Assembly (NCBI GenBank): GCA_963932465.1
Contig: OZ010788.1
Span: forward strand, 670,428,484 to 670,492,483
Source of the DNA: Maratus speciosus
Taxonomy: Eukaryota; Arthropoda; Arachnida; Araneae; Salticidae
Length of the DNA: 64,000 bases
Direction: 5' to 3'
Part shown: positions 34,095-46,231 of the stretch, piece by piece
Layout of the letters: each line of letters starts with the position of its first letter
How positions within the stretch are numbered: the stretch's first letter is position 1
Notes under the pieces: generated by a model
The model's database searches: none
What the model was told of the DNA's origin: nothing
What the model saw: the letters and a program-made list of their open reading frames with translations, nothing else
Program-made: the position numbers and the translations under genes

Positions 34095-34245
34095 TGTAAA
34101 CTGAAATGTCTTAAATTCAGACACTTAAGTGTCTGAAACGGAGTGTTCCATTTTCAGACATTTTAAAATGTCTGAATTTTTAAGACACTTGTATGCGTCT
34201 GAATTTAAGACACTTCAAACGTCTGAATAGCGGCCATCTTTGAAC
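34095..34245. repeat. Cluster of short palindromes on a TCAGACAC/TTAAGTGTCTGA theme
   Basis: TCAGACACTTAAGTGTCTGA (34118-34137) is a perfect 20-bp palindrome. TCAGACATTTTAAAATGTCTGA follows (34154-34175), then GTGTCTTAA/TTAAGACAC-related pieces with GTCTGAAT. The cluster is noncoding and may be the core of a decayed foldback element. Confidence 0.75.
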
Positions 34246-34618
34246 ATACTTTTTTTAGCATTACATGCCGCAATGTTTGACCGAGCTAAACTCCGCAGCC
34301 ATGTTTGACCACGCTGAATCTCCGCGTCCATGTTTGACCACGCTGACTATTCCTCAATAAATGGAAAAAATATTTTATCATAAAGCAAGGCTGGGTTTGT
34401 TTCAGAAGCAAAACCTGATTCGTGAGCATGGGCAAACTAGGTCGTGTCCCTCAAACTCCGCCCCCCCACCTCCGATTCTAGGGACCCGAAATTCGTTATA
34501 AAATTTTCGTAAAGCTGATATTTTGAATCTCTTTCGATATTGCACTGATTATAATCGCTATTTTAAACTTTTAGAATAAAATACAATTAAAAACAATAAA
34601 GATACATTTATCTAAATC

Positions 34619-34790
34619 CAGTAAAACGTTTTAATAGCAGACACTGCGGGACATCGTAGTCTGCGTGGCCACTATTCGTAGGTGTCTGCTTTTCAGAAGT
34701 ATGCAAATATGTGACTAAGAAAATCTGACACCTCTGAATAGCGTACAAATTCCGCGGTCCCGGAGTGTACACTATTGAGAGGTTTTACTG
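34619..34790. mobile_element. 172-bp CAGTAAAAC-ended miniature element
   Basis: The left end CAGTAAAACGTTTTAATAGCAGACACTGCGGGAC and the right end, read inversely, CAGTAAAACCTCTCAATAGTGTACACTCCGGGAC are clearly homologous inverted repeats. Flanking TA is not preserved. The CAGT end groups it with the pogo-like elements at 4543 and 39704. Confidence 0.7.
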
Positions 34791-35270
34791 TTTTTAAATA
34801 AATATACTATTTTTTTGTTTTGTTTTGTTTTTAATCTTATCTTAATCTGAAAGTTCAAAATATTGATAAAATCAGTGCAATTTCGAAGGGGATTTAAAAT
34901 ATCAGCTTTATGAAAACTGCATACCAAATTTGAGGACCTTCCGAAATGAGAAGAAGGGTGCAGGTCTCCAGGTCAGTTTGTTGATGTTTTAATTTTTAAT
35001 AAGGTCCTGCATGTTGAAGAAGAACAATCCTGCTCTGTGATTCATTAAATAGAAATGTATACTATTTGTGAGTGGCCATTATGAAGGTTTTATTGCATAT
35101 TCTTTCATCTAAAATAATCTTCCCGACTCCCTTGCTATAGGGCTCCTAATTTGGGCCCTACTGTCTAATCGTTATAGCGAAAATCACTATAATGTGAAAA
35201 AAAATCTCAATCTAATCTAAAAGTTGTAGGTTGGAAATTCAAACTGTAACAGAAAACTTTCATTCCTAGT

Positions 35271-35310
<40 letters not shown>

Positions 35311-35999
35311 ATTTGCGGCTCCCATTACAGATGGCTTCACTGTTTAATCCTTAAAACGATTATCAGCGTAATAAAATAGTTTGCTAAAATAGTTTTCAAC
35401 TCCCCCCCCCCCCCCCCAAAAAAAAAAAAAATAAAAAAAATAACCGAGCTCTCTTGTTTCCAATGCTGAACCATAAATGACAATCTAAGCAAGGAAATTT
35501 CAGAATAAATTATGTCTGGTCTGAGAATTTAATGCAAATCAATAGCATAAGCATACACTATATGTAAACAAATATCTGAATTTCAACAGAAAACCGATAA
35601 TTATATTACAATAAATAACTTAATTTAAAATTTTGAAATTGAAATGGATGTTAAATAAGTACTGAAATTTAAGTTTCAAAATATGATATACTATTTTGTA
35701 ATGAACAATAAAAGTATTTTTCTCTGTTATTTCCAGAAGTCGTAAAAATTACAGCAGATCTGCAAAACAAATATATTACTACATACGGTGGACCAAGTAA
35801 ATATCAATTACGAAACAGTAATTGTTAAGAAACTGAATATATCTAATCTTTATAAAAGAAACAAAAAAAATTATGAGTTGTTACAAACAAGTTAAAAGAA
35901 TAGAAATAAAATAGATGTATTTCACTAAATATTGTGTTTGAAGCAAAAATAGCTATGTCTTATTTTTCCCTAAAATAACAGCATTCTTTAAAACATACC
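34791..35999. other. AT-rich sequence, no gene seen
   Basis: It contains an A-run of about 34 bases (35275-35308) and a C-run followed by an A-run (35401-35433). No coding region, RNA or element end was recognised. Confidence 0.5.
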
Positions 36000-36400
36000 A
36001 ATTATTGCTTAAACGCAGTAAAACAAAATTTTCTTACAAAAACATTCTTAGACCATTTACTTGACAAGAGAAATTTTCTAGGTATTTTTAAACAAACTTC
36101 CACGAAACATGTAAAATTGGTACAATGGAAGAATCGAAGAACATGAATTCGCCTCTTGAATTAAGAATTCTTCGGGTAGTTTCGAAAACCGGTCGTTTAG
36201 AGAATTGAAAAATCTATTCTTTTTCTATTTACAGGATTTAGATAGTTTGTGGAATTGTTCAAAATCTTCGAGATAAATTATTTTAGTTTTCGAAAACTTT
36301 AAAGAAGCCGGATTAGAAAGAAAATTTTCCCTTAGCGTTTCAGAGGATAAATTTTAATTGGTATTTTCATTTAAACAACACACTGTTGAAAAAGAACTAA
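36000..36400. repeat. Dispersed ~350-450-bp repeat, copy 1 of 4
   Basis: It shares, in the same order and orientation, a TTTACTTAACAAGATTAAAC-like block, a CCTCTTGAATT-AGAATTCTT block and a TTAG(T)TTC-AACCGGT(T/C)G-TTAGAGA block with 50600-51070, 55040-55400 and 63130-63430. This copy is the most diverged. No terminal repeats or protein were found, so the class is unknown. Confidence 0.55.
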
Positions 36401-36634
36401 GGTTTTTTTTTTTTAATCTACGAAAATATAATATAAGCACGAATGAGAATATAAAATAAACTCTTCAGAGAAACCTACGACTCCAAAAGCTTTTAGCCCG
36501 CGGTACGGTATGCTATTTTTTTCTCCCACTACTGCTACTTCTACTTTCAACCTTAGTAATTATTGGCTCTCTCATTTTCAAAACAAAGTGACGTATTTGT
36601 ATAAATAAACTACATTTAGTTATTAAGATATTCT

Positions 36635-36661
36635 CTGATGATGAGCTTGGAAGGCTTGAAA
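36635..36661 (+). ncRNA. Possible hammerhead-like core
   Basis: CTGATGA (36635-36641) is followed by a stem AGCTT-GGA-AGGCT and then GAAA (36658-36661), the order CUGANGA, stem II, GAAA of hammerhead ribozymes. The related sequence at 62790-62810 has GGCT...AGCC-GAAAGTACT, where the stem has changed on both sides yet still pairs. One extra T stands between the core and the stem, and stems I and III were not found. Hammerheads are known in Penelope-like elements, and such an element is present in this window, but this could be coincidence. Confidence 0.2.
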
Positions 36662-36845
36662 GTACTAAGAAGTTTTAAATAAAATGTATAATTTAAACTT
36701 GTAACATCTTTTTCATTATTTTAGTCGCCTTTTAAGTAAGATTGTGGACTTTTTTTAATGTTCACATTAAATATTTTATGTTGAATCAAGGTGAAAAATT
36801 GCGTTTCGTCTTATAATTTTAATTGTACTTAAAAAGATAGTTTAA

Positions 36846-37045
36846 CCCTAGATCTACCGGGAATTTTATTCAAGTTTTAATAAAACGTTCTACACCAGAA
36901 TTTTTATTTAAAACTATTTAACTTATTTACTTACCTTATTTTTGTCTGGTTTATATTCTTAGTTTATTTTAAAGAAATTTCTGGTTTGAATGAATATTTT
37001 GTATGTACCTGTCGGGTCCAATGGACCCGTCTGGTAGACGGAGGG
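36846..37045. mobile_element. TTAA-flanked miniature element (CCCT-GTCTACC ends)
   Basis: TTAA at 36842-36845 and 37046-37049. The ends are CCCTAGATCTACCGG and CTGGTAGACGGAGGG. Length is 200 bp. The interior TTTTTATTTAAAA and AATTTCTGGTT resemble the CACTAGAACG family. Confidence 0.85.
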
Positions 37046-37049
37046 TTAA

Positions 37050-37458
37050 ATAATGTTTCATTCTTTTCTGTGTCGTTGCCTTATCTTACAAAAGAAACAG
37101 AAAAAAAACTTTTATGTTTTTTTTAATAAATTCACTTGCCTGCGTTTGCTAAAAATCGCAAAATGTCGGGAATTTTTTATAATCGATTCAAACGACCACG
37201 CCAAATAAGTGTAAAGTAAAGGAAATAATAATAAAAAAAAAATTAATTGCAGTCAAAACATTAAACGTGATTTTTAAGATGAACATTAATAGCTTATTAA
37301 AGAAAGTTTAACTATTTTTACTTTTAGGTTTATTTCTAGTGACAACATAGACTTTTTAGATTAAACAAAGGCTCTATTTTTTCCTGTTTTCAATATCGAA
37401 ACATACTCTACTCTATATTATTCTAGCGTATTTACATTTCACATGGAAATTCTTAATA
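37050..37458. other. AT-rich sequence, no gene seen
   Basis: No feature could be supported between the TTAA element and the hAT-like element. Confidence 0.45.
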
Positions 37459-37466
37459 TGTACAAT

Positions 37467-38851
37467 CAGGGCTTAATTTGCGCCGGAGCCCACCGGAGCA
37501 CAGCTCCGGTACTTCTCTATTTTTAGTAAATATTTAAATATTGGTCGGAATTCACCGGAGCTCATAAATACAGGGCTCCGGAGCCCAGTGCAATAGCGCA
37601 TCCGAAAAACCGAAGCCAAAATTACCTTTTTCTTTCCTTTCCATTTCCAAGCTTTTGCATTCTTTTTTACCAAAACACGTATATGTGACGTAATGTGTCG
37701 CATACGTAAGAAATGGAGATAAAACGGACTGACTCGAGCTCAATCTGTATTACAATTAAAATTTTATTTATTCATGTATAGAAAAAAAAAACTTTTCCTC
37801 CTTTAAAATTGCTTATTATATTCTATTTCAAATCATTTTAATGCTATTTTGATCAGAATGAAGGTGAAACAGAAATCGTGTTTTTCTATTTCAAATTTAT
37901 GTCGGCGACGTCTTGTTCATACGGCGCCACTCTAGAGACTGAACAATGAATTAGCTTTCAGTTCGATTTTCTTTTGTGACAGTAGGATAATTTTTTTATT
38001 AGCTGTTTTATTATTATTTAGATTATTAACCTGAAAAGAATATTTTCTGTTTTAGCCAACGAGCATCAGTTTGAAGTTTTGTTTGTTTGAGGTTTTCTGT
38101 CTTCTATTGCGTACTAGTACAAAAAATCACGTTAGTGATTTTTCTATTTATTTTGTATCATGAACGGCACCCATGCTAAGACTCTGCTCTGCACAATTAT
38201 GAAGTCACTTTCATTTGTAGGTAGATATAATTGTCATGTATTGTTAATCTGATAGAAAGCAATCGAGCACTGTTTCCCACTTTTCTATAAAATCATCGAT
38301 TCCTTCCGATAATGGTGTCAAATTTTTAATTTAATCTGATTTTCAGGGACTCACCATAAAATATTGTTATGCGGAAGGAATCGATTATAGTTTAAGATAT
38401 GCACCTTTTATAGGAAATTGTAAAACATTGTTCCATTCTCCAGCATATAAATATTAATTTCAGTAAATTTCAATCATTTTTTCCTTAAAAATGTGAAGTA
38501 TCCCTTTTTTGTGTTAACACTATTTTCTAATCATAATCCTTACCATATTTAATCGCAGAATTTTGCAATTAATTAACTTTAAAATTAGGCAAAGATTACT
38601 TACTATTCAGAAGGAGTGATAACTAAGAAAAGGGATAGTTGATAGCTAAGTATATGCTGATAGACATATTTAATTTTTTTATTTTTCTAAAGAAAAAAAA
38701 TGCTTTAAATTTTGCAAATAATGTTCGAAATATAAATATGCAGATTGGAGTGATTGGGGGGGGGGGGAGGGGAGGTGGAACGGTACGATTGTTGTACCGG
38801 TACCGCAGAATATTAGGGCTCCGATACTTTTTTGGTTAGAAATTAAGCCTG
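37467..38851. mobile_element. hAT-like non-autonomous element, 1385 bp, with perfect 8-bp duplication
   Basis: TGTACAAT is duplicated exactly at 37459-37466 and 38852-38859. The ends are CAGGGCTTAATTT on the left and AAATTAAGCCTG on the right (one base shorter), the usual CAG...CTG form of hAT. The left subterminal region repeats CCGGAGC and GCTCCGG motifs (37478-37583), and TACCGGTACCGC...GGGCTCCG is near the right end. A G-run of about 14 bases lies at ~38757-38770. No transposase frame is recognisable in the AT-rich interior. Confidence 0.9.
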
Positions 38852-38952
38852 TGTACAATTATAATTATTATAAATGGCACAAAAAGAAACCACTCAATGG
38901 TATCAGCTTGACATATATTTGAATTCAGTTATGTATAAAAATAACTTATTAA

Positions 38953-39115
38953 CCCTTTAAGGAACCCTTTAATAAAGTTACCTTCAATTACATAATTTGA
39001 AAAATGCTCTAATTAGTATATAAGCCACATAGAACTTTTCTTTATTAATGGTGCGAAAACAAATTTTGCAAAAAAAGATGATGTCGAATCACACTCGACA
39101 TTAGTTCACAAAAGG
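38953..39115. mobile_element. TTAA-flanked miniature element, 163 bp
   Basis: TTAA at 38949-38952 and 39116-39119. The ends CCCTTTAAGGAAC and AGTTCACAAAAGG are weakly inverted. An ACACTCGACATTAG block is near the right end. It is shorter and more diverged than its relatives. Confidence 0.6.
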
Positions 39116-39594
39116 TTAACATTAAACCAAAATTATACAACAAGAAAACTACAAATTTAGCCAGAATGCATAACAAAGAGTCTTTACAGATGGATTTTAA
39201 AAATAGTATAATAATTTATCCATGAAGATTTTGTTTCCACCCACTATCCGAGAATCAGTAGAAACCTGTATGCGCAGTGAGAATATATACAATGACTCAT
39301 GCTTCTTTCAGTTGCCCAGATTTTGGAACGAGATGCTTTATAAATTTAAAAACAAAACACTAGGATAAAATAATCCGTAAATAGGAGATATTCAGAATAT
39401 TAATTTTACTAGAGTGAAACGTACATATTCTTTTGAGAATGGGGAAAAGCTGAGCAATTTCATTCATGCGTCAAAAAAACTGAAGAAGACAGGGGAATCA
39501 ATTAGAACACAGAAAACAGACACAGTATATAAAATAAGTAAAAGTTTTTAAATGATGTTTGCTATTACTCGCGTTCGTAATTATATAAATACGT

Positions 39595-40850
39595 AGTACC
39601 TATAGTCCGTCGTCTGACACGCCCGTCTGTCTGTCTCGCTGTCCGCGTAGAACAACGCAAAAACTACTCAACCGAATTATTAGAAATTTAATATATATAT
39701 ATACAGTAAACTCTGTCTAAGGCGGAATCGATCGGGACTCAGAAAATTTTCCGTGGTAGACAATATTCCGGCTTATGCAAAAAAGCTCCCCCCCCCAAAA
39801 AAAACTCCCCCTCGAATTTGATGATTTTTTATTGATTTTCCTGACTCGAAAATCGGTTGAAAACTGATATTCGGAAAGATCTTTTGTCTTTATAGATAAA
39901 TGAGAAACGCTATTCAGTTTCTTAGTAATGCTGTAATACATGCGAATTGGAAGTTTACACACACACACAAAAAAACTACCCCCCCCCCTCCCCCAATAAA
40001 CTTCGAGAATGAGACAGAACTTTGAATTTGAGTACATCCGTAAAGTATAATATATTGCACTTTTGAAAATATATATTTTGATAAATGCTCATTCTACTAG
40101 AAATATTAAGTTTTAAATATAATTTTGCATATAAAAAAATGGCACAAGCATAAATTCCTTAAAATTTAAACAGTTCCTGTCCTTTTGAATTAACTTTTTC
40201 AAAGTGTTAGGAAATTTAACTAACATGCTCGACATTGAGTATTTGACTTATCCGTTTTAAAGTTCAATAAACAAAATGCTTTCATTTTTAAATTATCCTT
40301 TTTCCGCCTTATGCAAAATTTTGGTTTCGGTGGGACCTTAAAATGCTTTCCGTTTCCGCGTTAGACAGATTCCGCCTTATGCAGCAAGAATTAATGTAAT
40401 TTTCTATGGGTTCGCTGGGACTTGAAAAATTTTCCGCGGTAGACAGATTTCCGGCTTGCACAGAGTCCGCCTTAGACAGAATTTACTGTATATATATAGA
40501 TAATAGTTCCAGAATTTTGTGGAGTCATTTCAAATTTTATAAAAATCGAATCAAAACTTAAAAAGATATTAATAAAAGTTTTCTTCTGTCTATTAAATCC
40601 TATCATATGTCAATTATTAAAGGTATCCCTAGATTGGTCGCGATGCTAGGTTGCCATGGCGATGACGTCCTATATAAGATGGAGTCCTATTATTTCCGTA
40701 TGGCTGAATTTAATATAATGAATCGTAATAAATTTTGTATTCATGCATTTTTGCATAAGAGTGCAACAGCTATTGCACCGAGATCTGATTATATATAAAA
40801 TTAGTTATCGTACGAACGCACCTCATTTGCCACGTTTGACGTACAATTTC
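39595..40850. repeat. Dispersed repeat with a GTCTGTCTG...AAAACTACTC head, split by a pogo-like element
   Basis: CCTATAGTCCGTCGTCTGACACGCCC...GCAAAAACTACTCAACCG (39599-39675) and GTACGAACGCACCTCATTTGCCACGTTTGACG (40810-40841) are counterparts of blocks at ~33520-33590 and ~33240-33270 (inverted), and the head also matches ~16935. This defines a repeat into which the 39704-40488 element inserted. The frame at 40607-40798 (+) within it has no recognised domain. Confidence 0.55.
39704..40488. mobile_element. Pogo-like non-autonomous element with 23-bp inverted repeats
   Basis: The left end CAGTAAACTCTGTCTAAGGCGGA and the right end TCCGCCTTAGACAGAATTTACTG differ by one base. TA lies at 39702-39703 and 40489-40490. 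Subterminal copies of CCG(C/T)GGTAGACA and TCCGCCTTA(T/G) recur several times near both ends, probably transposase sites. Length is 785 bp. The 106-codon minus frame (39717-40037) is not a transposase. Confidence 0.9.
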
Positions 40851-42501
40851 CGACTAGTTTACAAAATTAATACACGTAAAAACTGTTTAAATGTAGTTAT
40901 AAATCGTGTAAATGGTAAATAGATGCAGATATATACGTAGTAACGCAGACACAAGCATATTATGATGACAAATTTCGGAAAGACGGTATGTCATCCACAT
41001 TTGACGTATTACCGTTTATCGGCTATAATTTAAAATTAATTCGGTAATAATTAAAAAAAAAAAATTTTTTTGTGTACTGCAAGTTTAATTTTTTTTTTAT
41101 TTATAACAATGGCAATGTTGTCGTTTGAAGAGGCATTGTACTATAATATTTTGCGTTTTTATTAAGCTATCAGTGCTGATAGCTTTTGCATGAGCAAGAT
41201 AGCGAAACAAACAGGATTATAACCTATTAGTCAAATTTTAATTTCTATCCTATTTTTCATTATTATGATTCCGGTACGATTATTAATTATTTTAAATGTA
41301 ATTGTGCGAATGAAGTTTTCTCTTAATAATTACCTCTCAGGTATGCGGTTTGTAAGGTACCAAAGAAAGAAGTATACAATTGAGATAGCTGTATATGCTC
41401 GGTTACAGCATTGACATATAAGACAACAAAAAAGATTTGTTTTCATTTTTTAAATATACTCTTTTCAATATCATTCTATTAGTATTTATAAAACTATTAA
41501 ATAGAAGTGATAAAACGGGAAGATATTTTTAGGGTTTATGGGGTTTATATATTAATAAGAATAAAAACAATTTCATCATGTCTGTATCGCACTTCTGCAA
41601 AAAGCTATGTTAACAATCTCTGTTAGCATATTAACAACTTAATGTTTTTACCTTAAAAAATGGTTAGCCGGTTAATCAGGAATCGGTAACCTACTGCCTG
41701 CGTTTCCAAAATCAATAATATATCAATCCGGCCCTGCAAGCCTTTTTTTACTTCTCTTTTTTTTTTAGGTGAAAACATTCTATAGGTAATATTTAACAAA
41801 ATTTTTACTGACAAGGGACCCAATTTTTTTTACCTATCATTAATTATACACTTATCATTAATACCTATCATTATGTAACCTATCATGGTACCTGGTACAT
41901 TTTAAAGCCCTACATTAGGAAGTTTGAGAATCGATAAAATTTTTCTGTTAAAATCATTTTTTTATTTTTATTTTACAGCAGCATAACTTTCTGAAAAGGC
42001 CATTTTCGACATCAAATATCGGACTATTAACGTGGAATTTTGTTTTAAAGAAAAGCATTTAAAAATACAAATTAGTCAATAATTCGTATAAAATAATGAA
42101 AAAAGTTTAAAAATTCCTTCAAGAACATACAAAATTGATTTTGAAAAAATACAACCTTATATTCACATTTTTGGCGGGAGAAAAGTCGGCGTTTTCTTTA
42201 AAAGTAGAGCTTTTCGGCAACCCTATCCAAATGTCGTAGTTGCTTGTCGTGTGTGAGTAAGCAGCGGTTTAGACTTCGCTAGAAATTGTAATGTCCGACC
42301 TAATTAGGTACAGTAAATTTTCTAAATTGTATAAAAATATTAGTTTACTTTATGATTACTTTTACCAAAAGACACAACATTTAATATAACAACGTTTCAT
42401 TTTAAGCATTCGAAACTTTATTCTGTCTAACTTCAAAAGAAAAAGGTTTGCTTATTTTGTATTTCAATAAAAAAAATAGTTTTCAATAACCTTGAAAGCT
42501 T
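40851..42501. other. AT-rich sequence, no gene seen
   Basis: No coding region, RNA gene or inverted structure could be supported in this long AT-rich stretch. Confidence 0.5.
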
Positions 42502-42505
42502 TTAA

Positions 42506-42704
42506 CCCCTTGAGGACGAGCGACCGATATACGTGAGGCGTACTGTGCTCAGAATCCGCGATTATTCTCACCAGTAAATTTTTATTGTAAATTTTGCCTT
42601 ATTTAATCCGAGCATTTTCCCGATTCAATTAGGCAAAAATTTCTGTTTTGAAAAACCGGTGATAAAAGATAAAAATTCAGTAAAAGACGCTCGGCCTGAA
42701 GGGG
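42506..42704. mobile_element. TTAA-flanked miniature element, 199 bp
   Basis: TTAA at 42502-42505 and 42705-42708. The ends are CCCCTTGAGGACGAGCG and CGCTCGGCCTGAAGGGG. The interior (AAAAAT(T)TCTG-TTT-AA-AACCGGTGATAAAAGAT, then CAGTAAAAGACGCT) is shared with the element at 54174-54402. Confidence 0.88.
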
Positions 42705-42708
42705 TTAA

Positions 42709-44088
42709 CAGATATATATTTACTATTTATACATTAATCGTCTGCATAGGGAAAAAAATAATTCTTGTTTCTTATGCTATTATCAAACAAATCACAATCT
42801 GATTTAATTCTAAAACGTACCGTTCTAGAGAGATAAAGCATGCAGAAAATGTTTAATGCCATATTTGGCAACTCACCTTTGGCATGAAATAAACAAATAA
42901 AAGTCCAATAATAAACTAGTATGTTGTGGCCATGCCATCACAAAACTTTCTTCTATATAAATTATTTAAATAGTACAATAAATTACATCCATTTAGCATT
43001 TAGCAACATCTTAGCAATTAGTATTAAAAAATATTTAAAATATGATTTTAACACAGAAATTTTATCAGTTCTCTAACTTTTATCTATAGTGCTACAAAAC
43101 GCGCCAGGTCTCGATACTAGGTGCGAGCAGCTCCAAAAGTGGTTCCCTTATATCTAGGGCTTTATATATAAAACAAAATTGGGGACGTCAACTAAACTGG
43201 TTTATTTTAGTATATTTTATTTATGAAGAGTAATACTTATGGCTTCGCACATACTCACATATACACACCACAAGTGTCCTCCTGCGCCAGATTCCCACAG
43301 TTATGGGCGTTCCCTGATGAACTATCGTCACCTTTAACGACGAAAATTAACTTCACATAAACATGTCGAAACTGTCGATAACTGGCTAATTTTGCAAAAC
43401 ACTCATTCAAATACGATTTTGACCATAGCTTAGAATTTTTCATGAGAAATTCATGATACATTTTTGCATTTTAGATGACGTGCTTTGAAGGAAAATTAAC
43501 GGCATTCTTGTTACCAAGGGTGCATTTGAGTGGAAAATATTGAATTTTATATGCATTATAATTTTGAATACATCTTTTTTAATAATTATATTTTACTTTG
43601 TAACAAATATTTAAATATTGATACACTAGATGGCAGAACACGACAGTCTCTAATTTTAGCGGGCTGCCAAATAGGTTTTTCCCATGATTCATTGCGGATT
43701 AGCTTTCCCTCGGAGTCGTTCAAGAGACACGATTGGAATAAGCAGAGAATTCTGAGACTCGCAATGGACCGGTTCCGAAATCCAAGCTGTCTTGTTTTTA
43801 ATTCCCCCGGAGATTTTATGACAGGCGGGAAATGATAAATGTTTTCCAGATCAGTGGATTTCTTCTGAGCTTTGCGATGTAAATATGTACAGTAATCCTG
43901 TAAATAATATGTTTTGTAGTACAGATATTCATTAAACATTACTTTGTACTAAAGTATAGAGTGCCGTTTCCTATTTGAAGTGACGAGTCCATTTTTAAAG
44001 ATTGTAGCGTCTACTTATGGAAAGTAAGATAGCTATAACTTGAAATTAGAATTAATGTTTTCTTATACAATTTTATTAGGAGTTAGTA
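42709..44088. other. No confirmed gene; two overlapping frames of unknown meaning
   Basis: Bases ~43600-43860 are less AT-rich and open on both strands (43530-43835 plus, 43586-43939 minus). Neither product is recognisable and the overlap makes at least one a shadow. CGCCAGGTCTCGATACTAGGTGCGAGCAG (~43102-43130) is a GC-richer island of unknown type. Nothing else was seen. Confidence 0.35.
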
Positions 44089-44090
44089 TA

Positions 44091-44667
44091 CAGGGTGTTT
44101 CAAAAAAGATGGGCAAAACTTTAAGAGGTGATAGTACATATCCAAACAAACAACTTTCATCAAGGAATGCATGGTCGGAAATAAAACGCAAAGGGACTGG
44201 TGCATTTGGAAACTTGATTCATGCGAACATTAAAACTCCATTTCTGTTGCGAGCTGTCGGGAGAAGAATGACACAAATAGCATGTAAATGTGATATGGGG
44301 AAGAAGAAGAACGCGTAGGCAAAATTTCGCCTCAATTAATACATAAAAGCCGCTGATTCGAGTGTGCAACTGTCAATCGCGGTAGAAACGTATCGGAAGA
44401 TGTTGCCCTTCACTAATAGGGAAAAGTCAGATATGCATTTTATGTACGGAAATGACCCAGAGGCTCAATGATTGTACCGATAGCGATTTCCCACCTTGCT
44501 TTTGTCACTTAATCGTATTTTGTGTGTTTTTGTCTCGTATAACAGCATCACCTTCGGCGCCCTCTAGCAAGTTTGCCTTTTAATTCCAACCATGCATTCT
44601 TCCGTAAAAGCTGTTTGTTTGGATGTGTATCTCTTAAAGTTTTGCCCATCTTTTACGAAATACCCTG
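44091..44667. mobile_element. TA-flanked element with long CAGGGTGTTTC inverted repeats
   Basis: The left end CAGGGTGTTTCAAAAAAGATGGGCAAAACTTTAAGAGGTGAT and the right end, inversely CAGGGTATTTCGTAAAAGATGGGCAAAACTTTAAGAGATAC, stay similar for about 85 bases through CCAAACAAACA and GAATGCATGGT. TA at 44089-44090 and 44668-44669. Length is 577 bp. It is non-autonomous; the plus frame at 44040-44318 runs across the end and is not a gene. Confidence 0.9.
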
Positions 44668-44965
44668 TATTAATACATACATATATTAGTATATACCTAT
44701 ATTATTATGAGTTAGTGTATACCTATGATATATGCATATATTAGTATAGAACTATATTATTATGAGTTATTATATATGAAATAACCTTTTAAATGATATG
44801 TGTTTGAAAACGCTAAGCATTTAGATGAGATACTAAGCTGCAGTTTCTGTAATAGCATCATTCCGGGCAAAGTGATCAGACAAAATGGCCAGATGGCTAC
44901 TTTGGCTGGAAGCGATTTTTTATTCACTGTTCATAACAAAATGCTACTCAAAAGTATTTTTTTAA

Positions 44966-45751
44966 CCCCTTAACCCTTTCAGGGGCAAGGTACTTGTATT
45001 GATAATATGTTGAAATAATTGAATGACACCAGTATTTACAAGAAAATTTACTTGCAAACATGTAAAAGTACATTTTCGCGTACTTAGTAAAAGTGAAATT
45101 TTCATTAAAAAAATTTCGGTGCCGATGTAGCGATTAGGGATTAAAATTATGTGATGCTATAGCGGTATCACCGCCCTTCAATGGGTTAATTCTTGCTCTC
45201 GTCAATATCATGAGCTGAAGTGTCGTTCGTTATTTCTATTGCCCGTCCTATTTCCGGGCTGGAGATTTATTGCTAGGAAAAACTTCTGAAACTAGAAAAA
45301 TTTAACTACCATTTCGGTGTGACGTCTTTGAATATTAGCGATCGGGTTTGGTTTTCGGCGCTCATTGTGATGTTGGACTTTGTATTGCATGTTTCGAAAT
45401 ATATCACACTCAAAAAAATTATTAATAATCAAAATTTAATGTATATTAAATTATTTCAAATATTATTTGTAAAAATGTGTTTGATGATGATAAATAAAGA
45501 TCTAAGATATGAAAAATAAAGGTTTGTTCGCATTAATTTGTATGGTGTAAAACAAACATTAAAACATTGAATTCTCACATGATGGCTTTTCTACAAATGT
45601 GAATTTGTTTTATGACATCTTTTTTTCGCCTTAAAAAAATCAAAAACTAATTGCTTACTTTATATAGAAATCTTATCATTATTCAATTTCTGTAATAAAA
45701 AAATAGGTACTTTTTGATGGTTTTTCCAAATATTAAGCGACCGTTAAGGGG
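44966..45751. mobile_element. TTAA-flanked element carrying a nested TTAA element
   Basis: TTAA at 44962-44965 and 45752-45755. The outer ends are CCCCTTAA... and ...CGACCGTTAAGGGG. Eight bases inside the left end, at its own TTAA (44970-44973), a second element (44974-45185) has inserted; its removal restores CCCCTTAATTCTTGC against the right-end CCCCTTAACGGTCGC. Without the insert the outer element is about 570 bp. Confidence 0.75.
44974..45185. mobile_element. Nested TTAA-flanked element, CCCTTTCAGGGGCA family
   Basis: TTAA at 44970-44973 and 45186-45189. It starts CCCTTTCAGGGGCAAGGTACTTGTATTG and ends CACCGCCCTTCAATGGG. The same family occurs at 55539-55737, 57687-57897 (inverted) and 62566-62773; all share a ATGACACC(A/G)G(A/T)ATTT block. 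Confidence 0.87.
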
Positions 45752-46231
45752 TTAAAGAAAGAAGACAGATCGGAGAAATAACTTCTGCAGTGAAAGGCTT
45801 ACTCTCGACATTTGCAGTCTGCATGTCTGCACTTGTATACCGCCATTTGTCATGTTGAAACTCAATACTGTTTAGTGTTTACTTTATCTTGTAATGATTT
45901 ATCACTTAAAACAGTACAAAACATAATACTTATTCTTAATGCGTATTACTTTAGCTTGTGTGGATTAAATATACATCCTGGATTAATGTGATTTGTTCAT
46001 TTACCAATTCTCCACTTTAGACGGTGTAGGCATGCGTTCTCATTTTGCAGTTTTTCTTTTAAAGTAACGTCTACATTACAAAAAATATATATTTTTTAAA
46101 GCAAAATAGCAATTGAAACTAAGGTTGTTATAGTTACTATTGGTATATGTTTATATAAATTTACTGATTAAAAAGGTATAATAAAAATTCCTCAAACCTT
46201 AGTGTGGTCACCATTCCTTCCCCTATATATA

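Noticed and set aside
43530..43939. Opposed frames as a gene
   Set aside because: Neither strand gives a recognisable product. They overlap fully and no splice or start evidence favours one.
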